5,190 nucleotides of DNA from Muribaculaceae bacterium (GTDB lineage: Bacteria > Bacteroidota > Bacteroidia > Bacteroidales > Muribaculaceae). The notes below the pieces were generated by a model. It saw only the letters and a list, made by a program, of their open reading frames with translations. It made no database searches and was not told the origin of the DNA. The first letter of the stretch is position 1. Each line of letters starts with the position of its first letter. The stretch spans positions 1-5,190 of the forward strand of contig JAGCVR010000201.1 of assembly GCA_017962285.1 (NCBI GenBank), read 5' to 3'. Positions 1-5,190 of the stretch are shown here, piece after piece. Both the position numbers and the translations under genes were made by a program.

Positions 1-1562
1 CCAACCACCTGACCGGCATACACTTCTTCCTGCGGGAAAATGAAGAATTTTCCGCGATCCTGAAGCTTATCTCTCGCATAGGCAAATGCCGTACCGCCCT
101 CGTTGGCAATAATCGAGCCATTCACCCGGCGCACGATTTCCCCTTTCCAAGGCTCGTAATCAAGGAAACGGTGCGACAGGATTGCCTCTCCGGCGCTGGC
201 GGTGAGCACATTGGTACGCAGTCCGATAATTCCCCGCGAAGGTATCTTGAACTCAAGATGGATGCGGTCGTTCTGGGTTTCCATGAGTGTCAGTTCACCT
301 TTACGGCGAGTCACCATATCTATCATCTTACTCGAATATTCCTCTGGAACATTTATTGTCAGTTCTTCGAATGGCTCACATTTCACGCCATCAATGGTTT
401 TCACTATCACCTGCGGCTGACCCACCTGAAGTTCATAACCTTCGCGACGCATCTCCTCTATCAGCACCGACAAATGCAGCACCCCTCGCCCGAACACGTT
501 CCAGGCATCTTCGTTTGGTGTCCGTTCCACTCTGAGTGCCAGATTCTTGTCGAGTTCGTGCTGCAGTCTGTCCCAGATATGACGAGACGTAACATATTTG
601 CCGTCTTTCCCGAAGAAAGGCGAGTCGTTTATTGTAAACAGCATGGACATGGTGGGTTCATCAATGGCAATTCGCGGCAACGGTTCTGGAGCAGTAAGGC
701 TCGCCACCGTGTCGCCGATCTCAAAGCCCTCTAATCCCACTATTGCGCAAATGTCGCCACAGCCCACCTGCGAGGCATGTTCCTGACGCATTCCTTCAAA
801 GGTGCGCAATTCCTTAACCTTTTGCCTCACCACCGAACCGTCTTTCTTGCAAAGACCTATCTCCTGACCATCGGTAATGGTGCCGCGATGAACACGACCA
901 ACGGCTATTCGCCCCACATAAGAGTTGTAGTCGAGCGATGTTATGAGCATCTGCGGCTCACCTTCCACAAATTCTGGCGCGGGAATATGTTCCACAATAG
1001 CGTCCAGAACTGCATTTATGTTATCGGTGGGGCTCTGCCAGTCAGTACTCATCCAGCCCTCCTTCGCCGAACCGAACACAGTGGGGAAGTCAAGTTGTTC
1101 TTCTGTTGCATCAAGGTTGCACATCAAGTCGAACACCAGTTCCTGAACCTCGTCGGGACGGCAGTTTGGCTTGTCAACCTTATTGATGACAACTATGGGT
1201 TTCAAGCCCATCTGTATGGCTTTATGCAAGACAAAACGCGTCTGAGGCATCGGACCCTCGAAAGCATCCACCAGCAGAAGGCATCCGTCGGCCATATTCA
1301 GCACACGTTCCACCTCACCGCCGAAATCGGAGTGTCCCGGAGTGTCGATGATGTTGATTTTATATCCCTTATAGTTTATCGATACATTCTTCGATAAGAT
1401 AGTGATTCCACGTTCCCGCTCCAAATCGTTGCTGTCCAATATCTGAGTTCCCACAACCTGATTGTCCCTGAACAAGTTGCCTGCGGCAAGCATCTTGTCA
1501 ACGAGCGTTGTTTTTCCGTGGTCCACATGGGCTATGATTGCCACATTTCTTATCTTTTGCAT
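1..1562 (-). CDS. typA: Translational GTPase TypA/BipA, 3' end cut by window edge
   Basis: TypA (BipA) is a ribosome-binding translational GTPase of the EF-G/LepA class, linked in other bacteria to ribosome assembly and to growth under cold and stress. The start at 1562 gives [19 protein letters not shown], the standard TypA N-terminus. The GTPase motifs are in order: G1 AHVDHGKT (residues 11-18), switch I ERERGIT (48-54), G3 DTPGH (73-77), G4 NKVD (127-130) and G5 SAK (165-167). The beta-barrel domain II follows at roughly 200-290, then the EF-G-like domain III and domain V (ELTLMETQ and SRGIIGLR segments). The first part of the TypA-specific C-terminal domain is visible, including NEGGTAFAY, and the frame is open to the window edge at ...GQVVG. 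520 codons are present; the family is about 600 residues, so about 80 are missing, with no internal stop or frameshift. It is divergent from rpsO. No Shine-Dalgarno is seen. Identity is certain; the biological role is from family knowledge. Confidence 0.97.
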   Translation of the reverse strand, partial: MQKIRNVAIIAHVDHGKTTLVDKMLAAGNLFRDNQVVGTQILDSNDLERERGITILSKNVSINYKGYKINIIDTPGHSDFGGEVERVLNMADGCLLLVDAFEGPMPQTRFVLHKAIQMGLKPIVVINKVDKPNCRPDEVQELVFDLMCNLDATEEQLDFPTVFGSAKEGWMSTDWQSPTDNINAVLDAIVEHIPAPEFVEGEPQMLITSLDYNSYVGRIAVGRVHRGTITDGQEIGLCKKDGSVVRQKVKELRTFEGMRQEHASQVGCGDICAIVGLEGFEIGDTVASLTAPEPLPRIAIDEPTMSMLFTINDSPFFGKDGKYVTSRHIWDRLQHELDKNLALRVERTPNEDAWNVFGRGVLHLSVLIEEMRREGYELQVGQPQVIVKTIDGVKCEPFEELTINVPEEYSSKMIDMVTRRKGELTLMETQNDRIHLEFKIPSRGIIGLRTNVLTASAGEAILSHRFLDYEPWKGEIVRRVNGSIIANEGGTAFAYARDKLQDRGKFFIFPQEEVYAGQVV

Positions 1563-1587
1563 AATCGTACTTTTCAAAATTAGGCTG

Positions 1588-1595
1588 CAAAATTA
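1588..1595 (-). promoter_or_regulatory. Probable typA promoter, -7 element
   Basis: On the minus strand TAATTTTG followed by CA matches the Bacteroidota -7 consensus TAnnTTTG and lies 25 bases upstream of the typA start, leaving a short leader. No convincing -33 TTTG is seen at the expected distance (only TTG at 1610-1612, 14 bases away). Two further TAnnTTTG matches lie close by on the same strand (1596-1603 and 1575-1582), so the exact start site is uncertain; the one at 1575-1582 would leave almost no leader. Confidence 0.5.
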
Positions 1596-1647
1596 CAAAT
1601 TTATCTCCACAACTCACCATTTTTTATCTGTAAATCTTCCATTTCCC

Positions 1648-1667
1648 ATAATGATTCGGCTCATTAT
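1648..1667. repeat. Short inverted repeat in the typA-rpsO spacer
   Basis: ATAATGA (1648-1654) and TCATTAT (1661-1667) are perfect 7-base inverted arms around a 6-base spacer TTCGGC. The right arm continues as TCATTATAA (1661-1669), which recurs as a direct copy at 1702-1710. It lies upstream of the likely promoters of both flanking genes, so it could be a protein-binding site, but the arms are AT-rich and short enough to arise by chance. There is no T-tract, so it does not look like a terminator. The rest of the 272-base spacer (1563-1834) is AT-rich and holds only the promoter elements listed separately; I see no gene in it. Confidence 0.35.
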
Positions 1668-1765
1668 AAGCTGAGGAACAACACATTTCCATTATTTTTT
1701 ATCATTATAACAGATTTATTATTAATCAATTAGCCACGCTCCTCTTTTCTTATTGATGATTTCTC

Positions 1766-1796
1766 TTTTTGTTTTGCGATTTTTTTTCTACCTTTG
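1766..1796 (+). promoter_or_regulatory. rpsO promoter of Bacteroidota type
   Basis: TACCTTTG at 1789-1796, followed by CACCGC, matches the -7 consensus TAnnTTTG of the Bacteroidota primary sigma factor. An upstream TTTTTG at 1766-1771 can serve as the -33 TTTG element, with 17 bases between the two. Transcription would begin near 1801-1804, giving an AT-rich leader of roughly 30 bases before the rpsO ATG and no Shine-Dalgarno. The -7 element is clear; the -33 assignment is weaker, because a second TTTG sits at 1773-1776. Confidence 0.75.
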
Positions 1797-1834
1797 CACC
1801 GCAAATTTTATTAACTATATAAATTTTTATCAGA

Positions 1835-2110
1835 ATGTACTTAGATTCAGAGAAAAAGAGAGAGATCTTCGGCACATACGGTAAAAGCAATACTGATACT
1901 GGGTCTCCAGAGGCACAGATTGCATTATTCTCGGTCCGTATCGCCCACTTGACCGAACACCTTAAGGTCAACAAAAAAGATCATACTACTCAGCGCGCAC
2001 TTAAGATGCTTGTTGGTAAACGTCGTCGCTTGCTCGACTATCTTATCCGCACCGACATCGAGCGCTATCGTGCCATTATCGGCAAGAAAGAACTCGGTAT
2101 CCGCAAGTAA
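1835..2110 (+). CDS. rpsO: 30S ribosomal protein S15
   Basis: S15 binds the central domain of 16S rRNA early in 30S assembly and forms an intersubunit bridge to 23S rRNA. The 91-residue basic protein shows the family pattern clearly: DTGSPEAQ (21-28) opening the second helix, RIAHLTEH (35-42), the loop NKKD with H50 (46-50), GKRRRLLDYL (61-70), and the C-terminal LGIRK (87-91). The His42 and Asp49/His50 region is the conserved RNA-binding surface of the family. It starts at the ATG at 1835, about 30 bases after the predicted transcription start, and ends in its own terminator, so it appears to be a single-gene transcript. It is 2 residues longer than the usual 89; the extra residues fall in IIGKKELG near residues 83-86, compared with the E. 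coli protein. Identity is certain. Confidence 0.98.
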   Translation: MYLDSEKKREIFGTYGKSNTDTGSPEAQIALFSVRIAHLTEHLKVNKKDHTTQRALKMLVGKRRRLLDYLIRTDIERYRAIIGKKELGIRK

Positions 2111-2137
2111 TCCCAAGTGGTTATCGCCTAATGATTT

Positions 2138-2180
2138 AAGTGTTGCACTCCATGACAGAAAAAGTGCAACGCTTTTTTTT
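2138..2180 (+). terminator. Rho-independent terminator of rpsO
   Basis: AAGTGTTGCACT (2138-2149) pairs with AGTGCAACGCTT (2163-2174) to give a 12-base-pair stem with one U-G pair (2141 with 2171). The loop is 13 bases (2150-2162), and a run of eight T at 2173-2180 overlaps the base of the stem. It starts 28 bases after the rpsO stop codon and ends 23 bases before the next gene's ATG. Confidence 0.92.
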
Positions 2181-2203
2181 CGACCCGAATTGATCATTCA
2201 CTC

Positions 2204-2842
2204 ATGAGAAGATTCATCTTTGCATCCTTTGCCTTTCTGCTGTTGTTACTCTTATCGGCTTTCACGGTTCATGACTTGAACGAGGCCGACTTGCTTTTCG
2301 CATCGCCAACGAAACAGGACCACATTACCCAGGTCACCTCACAAAATGGACAATATCCCACTCCTCATCATGTGGGTTTGTTCCACCGTATTGGAGGAGA
2401 CAATGGTATTCCTTACGTCATAGAGGCAATACCGGAAAAAGGCGTTTGCCTCACTCCAGTTGACTCTTTTCTTTGCAAGAATCAGGACTGCACCATTATT
2501 CTTGCAACTATTGCCGCCGATATTGACCGTAAGGAATCAATAAAGAATGCGTTGCGACTTGTGGGATGCCTTTATGATCACTATTTTCAGCCCTCCGACA
2601 GCGCAATCTACTGCAGTGAACTTGTAACGAATTCCGTGGTCTCAACTGCCGGAGAGCTGGTATTCGAACTCATACCAATGTCGTTTCACGACGAAAATGG
2701 AAAAATCACAGAGTTCTGGACAAAGTACTATCGCGCCGTAGGCCTTGAAGTACCCGAAGGCGAGCCAGGCTCTAATCCGGCAAACTTACTGGAAAATCCT
2801 GTGGTAAAAGTTTTTCACATTATGCCAGCCGTTCGGCCATAG
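2204..2842 (+). CDS. Exported YaeF/YiiX-like permuted papain-fold hydrolase
   Basis: This 212-residue protein resembles the permuted NlpC/P60-type (YaeF/YiiX, peptidase family C92) enzymes, in which the catalytic histidine precedes the cysteine. Visible family signatures are ADLLF (29-33, the usual GD-hydrophobic start), HHVGLF (55-60, candidate catalytic His56), VIEAIPEKGV (72-81), a hydrophobic segment with YDHYF (124-128), and YCSELV (136-141, candidate nucleophile Cys137). The N-terminus is MRRF followed by a strongly hydrophobic stretch to about residue 22, so it is exported or anchored facing the periplasm; there is no lipobox cysteine. Family members are predicted amidases or acyl hydrolases acting on cell-wall peptides or lipids; the substrate cannot be told here. 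No clear promoter is visible between the rpsO terminator and the ATG, so it may depend on readthrough or an unrecognised promoter. Its last 23 bases overlap the convergent nfnB. Family assignment is fairly sure; function is inferred. Confidence 0.8.
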   Translation: MRRFIFASFAFLLLLLLSAFTVHDLNEADLLFASPTKQDHITQVTSQNGQYPTPHHVGLFHRIGGDNGIPYVIEAIPEKGVCLTPVDSFLCKNQDCTIILATIAADIDRKESIKNALRLVGCLYDHYFQPSDSAIYCSELVTNSVVSTAGELVFELIPMSFHDENGKITEFWTKYYRAVGLEVPEGEPGSNPANLLENPVVKVFHIMPAVRP

Positions 2843-4274
2843 CCGTAGCAGCCTTTCTCCCATCGCCCATAGCAAGAATCACAGTGGCTCCGCCACGAAC
2901 GATGTCTCCACCGGCATAAAGGTCGACGACACTGCTTTGCATTGTCTGCTCATCAACCACGATTGTACCACGGCGACTCACATCAAGGCCTTCAATCGAA
3001 CGCGGAACAAGTTGATTGGGCTGTACACCCACACTGACAATGACAAGATCCACGGGTATCTCTTCCACCGCACCTTCAACAGGCACCGGCGACCGGCGGC
3101 CGGACGCGTCAGGAGCACCAAGTTCCATCCTCTGGACCCGCATGGCTCTCACCCTCCCGTTTTCGTCGCCAAGATATTCTATGGGATTGTGCAGAGTCAT
3201 AAACTCCACGCCTTCCTCTTTCGCATGACCCACTTCTTCTTTTCGCGCCGGCATCTCCGCCTCGGAACGGCGATAAACAAGCAGAACGCGCTTTGCTCCC
3301 ATTCTCAGGGCTGTCCTTGAAGAGTCCATTGCCGTGTTTCCACCACCTATCACCGCAACGGTGTCGCCATGCAGCACAGGGGTGTCGCCACCGCGCGACG
3401 CGTGCATCAGGTTAATGCGAGTGAGATATTCATTGCTCGACATCACCCCCTTGAGATTCTCGCCGGGAATATCCATAAACCTCGGGAATCCGGCACCCGA
3501 CCCCACAAAGATTCCTTCAAACCCCATCTGGTGCAGGTCGTCGTAACTTATTGTGCGTCCCACAAGACACTCCTTGACGAATTCCACTCCAAGCGAGCGC
3601 AAGCCGTCGATCTCATAATCTACCACTGAATTTGGCAGACGAAACTCAGGGATGCCATATTTCAACACGCCGCCTATTTCGTGAAGAGCCTCAAACACCG
3701 TGACGGAGAAACCTCGCTTAGCCATCTCGCCGGCAAAAGTGAGTCCGGCAGGGCCGCTGCCTATCACAGCCACTTTCTTTCCTTTCGATGGAGCAGCCTC
3801 TATTTCCTCTGTCACTCCGTTTTCACGCGCCCAGTCGGCGACAAAACGCTCAAGATATCCTATCGCTACAGGAGCCTGCTTCATCTTGTGCCTGATGCAA
3901 AGGCTTTCGCATTGTTTTTCCTGAGGACAAACTCTGCCACAAACCGCAGGCAAAGAGCTGGTTTCCTTTATCACCGTCAGTGCCTGGGCAAAGTCGCCAC
4001 GTTCCACATTCTTTATGAAACCGGGGATATCAATTCCCACGGGACATCCGGTAACACACTGAGGATTATTGCAGTCCAGACAACGTGTAGCTTCACGGAC
4101 AGCCTGGACTTCGCTGATGCCCTTGTTCACTTCTTCGTTGCACCCAATCCGGTAACCAGGCTCCAACTGCGGCATTTCCACCCGCTCAATCGCAGCGCGT
4201 TCCTTCGGCAGTATCTTTTTACGCAACTCTTCACGCCAAGTTTCAGATCTCCTTGCATTTATATCATTTTCCAT
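2820..4274 (-). CDS. nfnB: NADH-dependent ferredoxin:NADP+ oxidoreductase, large subunit NfnB (GltD-like)
   Basis: 484 residues, full length. The N-terminal domain has the iron-sulfur cysteines C65, C68, C73 and C77 (CLDCNNPQCVTGCPVGIDIP) and C112, C116, C122 and C126 (VCGRVCPQEKQCESLC), enough for two [4Fe-4S] clusters. In solved NfnB structures one ligand of the proximal cluster is a glutamate; E119 in CPQEKQC is the candidate. FAD binding: VIGSGPAG (170-177) and the C-terminal AGGD (454-457). NADP(H) binding: VIGGGNTAMD (308-317) followed by YRRSEAEMPAR (334-344). With NfnA it should catalyse the reversible bifurcating reaction reduced ferredoxin + NADH + 2 NADP+ to 2 NADPH + NAD+. The fold is shared with the glutamate synthase small subunit GltD (often annotated gltA); the adjacent nfnA and the absence of a gltB-type large subunit in the window favour NfnB. 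It starts 15 bases after nfnA stops, with a Shine-Dalgarno. The 3' end overlaps the convergent hydrolase gene. Confidence 0.88.
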   Translation of the reverse strand: MENDINARRSETWREELRKKILPKERAAIERVEMPQLEPGYRIGCNEEVNKGISEVQAVREATRCLDCNNPQCVTGCPVGIDIPGFIKNVERGDFAQALTVIKETSSLPAVCGRVCPQEKQCESLCIRHKMKQAPVAIGYLERFVADWARENGVTEEIEAAPSKGKKVAVIGSGPAGLTFAGEMAKRGFSVTVFEALHEIGGVLKYGIPEFRLPNSVVDYEIDGLRSLGVEFVKECLVGRTISYDDLHQMGFEGIFVGSGAGFPRFMDIPGENLKGVMSSNEYLTRINLMHASRGGDTPVLHGDTVAVIGGGNTAMDSSRTALRMGAKRVLLVYRRSEAEMPARKEEVGHAKEEGVEFMTLHNPIEYLGDENGRVRAMRVQRMELGAPDASGRRSPVPVEGAVEEIPVDLVIVSVGVQPNQLVPRSIEGLDVSRRGTIVVDEQTMQSSVVDLYAGGDIVRGGATVILAMGDGRKAATAMAERLA

Positions 4275-4280
4275 CTCGGT

Positions 4281-4289
4281 CTTTCCTTT
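4281..4289 (-). promoter_or_regulatory. Shine-Dalgarno-like site of nfnB
   Basis: The 15-base gap between nfnA and nfnB contains AAAGGAAAG on the minus strand, with the AGGA core at 4284-4287 and 9 bases to the nfnB ATG. This fixes the start at 4274. It stands out because typA, rpsO and nfnA have no well-placed Shine-Dalgarno, which is usual in Bacteroidota; inside an operon it may help reinitiation and balanced subunit synthesis. Confidence 0.55.
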
Positions 4290-5063
4290 CTATTTCAAAC
4301 GCATCAACAATTCATCAAAATCCACTTCGTGGGCATCAAATTCGGGCCCTTCCACACACACAAACCGTGTCTTGCCGCCCACCGTAACGCGACAGGCTCC
4401 ACACATACCCGTTCCGTCAACCATAATGGCATTAAGCGAAGCCTCGGTGGGAATCTCGTATTTTTTTGTTAGCAACGACACGAACTTCATCATTACGGCT
4501 GGTCCTATTGTTACCACTTTATCCACGTTCTCACGGTTTATCACTTCCTCAACGCCCACAGTAACAAGTCCTTTCTTGCCATAGCTGCCGTCATCCGTCA
4601 TAATCAGCACATCGTCGCTCCACTGGCGCACTTCCTCCTCGAGGATAATGAGTTCTTTCGTGCGTCCGGCAAGAACACTCACCACCCTGTTTCCTGCCTG
4701 CTTCAGCGACTTAATGATCGGCAACAGCGGGGCAACCCCCACTCCGCCGCCACAGCAAAGCACTGTGCCGTAGTTCTCGATATGAGTCGCCTGCCCCAGC
4801 GGCCCCACCACATCTTCGAGGGCATCACCCACTTCGAGGGCACATATTTTTTTTGTGGAATCACCAACAGCCTGTATTACAAGAGTTATGGTACCGTGTT
4901 GTAAATCAGAATCCACTATTGTCAATGGAATCCGCTCTCCTTCAGTGCCACACCTGACTATCACAAAATGACCCGCACGGCGCGACTTCGCTATAAGCGG
5001 TGCCTCCACCACAAGTTTCACCACGTTTTGCGAGAACTGTTCTTTTGATACGATCTTATTCAT
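4290..5063 (-). CDS. nfnA: NADH-dependent ferredoxin:NADP+ oxidoreductase, small subunit NfnA
   Basis: 257 residues of the ferredoxin-NADP reductase superfamily; the FAD- and NAD(H)-binding subunit that pairs with NfnB in the cytoplasm. The N-terminal beta-barrel carries the flavin motif RIPLTIVD (44-51). The NAD-binding domain begins at VLCCGGGVGVAPLLP (101-115). The C-terminal cluster domain has VDGTGMCGAC (215-224) and C236, giving three cysteines (221, 224, 236) and D216 where the related PyrK subunit has a fourth cysteine; an aspartate ligand to the [2Fe-2S] cluster is characteristic of NfnA. The ending GPEFDAHEVDF (239-249) is also typical of NfnA/SudB. Automatic annotation often calls this 'sulfide/dihydroorotate dehydrogenase-like FAD/NAD-binding protein'. 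The start at 5063 has an AT-rich leader with no close Shine-Dalgarno. It is first of the nfnA-nfnB pair, and an open frame ends 27 bases upstream, so it may be part of a longer operon. Identity is well supported. Confidence 0.9.
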   Translation of the reverse strand: MNKIVSKEQFSQNVVKLVVEAPLIAKSRRAGHFVIVRCGTEGERIPLTIVDSDLQHGTITLVIQAVGDSTKKICALEVGDALEDVVGPLGQATHIENYGTVLCCGGGVGVAPLLPIIKSLKQAGNRVVSVLAGRTKELIILEEEVRQWSDDVLIMTDDGSYGKKGLVTVGVEEVINRENVDKVVTIGPAVMMKFVSLLTKKYEIPTEASLNAIMVDGTGMCGACRVTVGGKTRFVCVEGPEFDAHEVDFDELLMRLK

Positions 5064-5090
5064 ATTTAATAATTTATACTTTTTCTTTCT

Positions 5091-5190
5091 TTAGAACCAT
5101 TTAACACCGTTGCTTGAGCTGGAGCGCTTGTCATATTTGAGGTCGCTGAGCAACGACGATTTCACTGCTATATGAAAATTATATGATTTA
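5091..5190 (-). CDS. Possible 3' end of an unidentified protein
   Basis: One minus-strand frame is open from the right edge to a TAA at 5091-5093 and encodes 32 residues, beginning KSYNFHIAVKSSLLSDLKYD and ending NGVKWF. The other two minus-strand frames contain stops in the same stretch (TGA in one, TAA and TGA in another). The composition (Lys, Ser, Asp, aromatic ending) is protein-like, and GC content drops sharply just after the stop (5064-5090), as at a gene end. It would lie 27 bases upstream of nfnA on the same strand, so it could be cotranscribed. I do not recognise the family. A final phenylalanine is common in outer-membrane beta-barrels, but 32 residues are too few to say so. It could also be a chance open frame. 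Confidence 0.5.
   Translation of the reverse strand, partial: KSYNFHIAVKSSLLSDLKYDKRSSSSNGVKWF

Noticed and set aside
171..1397. Several plus-strand open frames, up to 206 codons, opposite typA
   Set aside because: All are antisense to the conserved typA reading frame, overlap each other in different frames, and encode no recognisable protein.
1704..1729. Minus-strand TTGATT ... TATAAT resembling an E. coli sigma70 promoter
   Set aside because: The spacing is only 14 bases, and Bacteroidota primary sigma factors use TTTG and TAnnTTTG elements; in this AT-rich spacer such a match is expected by chance.
1750..2197. Two minus-strand open frames covering rpsO and its flanks
   Set aside because: They overlap rpsO on the opposite strand, and one runs through the terminator hairpin; the S15 frame is unambiguous, so these are shadows.
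2800..2820. Weak inverted repeat GTGGTAAAA / TTTTTCAC near the convergent gene ends, as a possible bidirectional terminator
   Set aside because: Pairing is interrupted and almost wholly A/T, the stem would be unstable, and no proper T-tract follows on either strand.
3681..4472. Plus-strand open frame of 263 codons opposite nfnA/nfnB
   Set aside because: It is antisense to two genes with clear motifs, its translation shows no recognisable domain and is rich in His, Arg and Phe runs typical of a reverse-strand shadow, and there is no promoter or ribosome-binding context.
4290..5063. nfnA read as PyrK, the dihydroorotate dehydrogenase electron-transfer subunit
   Set aside because: The cluster motif has Asp216 plus three cysteines rather than four cysteines, the C-terminus carries the NfnA-type GPEFDAHEVDF, and the neighbour is nfnB rather than pyrD.

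Overview
The window is an ordinary-looking chromosomal segment of a Bacteroidota bacterium, most likely of the order Bacteroidales. Three things point there: a promoter upstream of rpsO with the Bacteroidota -7 element (TAnnTTTG form, here TACCTTTG followed by CA), start codons mostly preceded by AT-rich leaders rather than Shine-Dalgarno sequences, and TypA and S15 proteins that read like Bacteroidales homologues. Genus cannot be decided by eye.

Layout. Bases 1-1562 (minus strand) hold the first 520 codons of the translational GTPase TypA/BipA, cut by the left edge. Bases 1563-1834 are a divergent AT-rich intergenic region with the rpsO promoter, a probable typA promoter and a small inverted repeat. 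rpsO (ribosomal protein S15) runs on the plus strand at 1835-2110 and ends in a strong hairpin/T-tract terminator at 2138-2180. Next, at 2204-2842 on the plus strand, is an exported permuted papain-like hydrolase of the YaeF/YiiX (NlpC/P60 superfamily) type. It converges on, and overlaps by 23 bp, a minus-strand pair: nfnA (4290-5063) followed after 15 bp by nfnB (2820-4274). At the right edge, 5091-5190 on the minus strand is probably the 3' end of another, unidentified gene lying 27 bp upstream of nfnA.

How the genes relate. TypA and S15 both belong to ribosome biology (TypA is a ribosome-associated stress GTPase, S15 an early-binding 30S assembly protein) and are transcribed divergently. 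NfnA and NfnB together should form the cytoplasmic flavin-based electron-bifurcating NADH-dependent reduced ferredoxin:NADP+ oxidoreductase, which couples the ferredoxin, NADH and NADPH pools in anaerobes. The larger subunit is often labelled glutamate synthase small subunit (GltD/'GltA'), but its neighbour argues for NfnB. The YiiX-like enzyme has no evident functional tie to its neighbours.

I found no mobile element, CRISPR array, tRNA or rRNA, and nothing that looks like a new defence or biosynthetic system. The findings are modest: a likely annotation trap at nfnB, an unidentified upstream ORF, a convergent gene overlap, an orphan papain-like enzyme, a two-residue length difference in S15, and unexplained symmetry in the typA-rpsO spacer.
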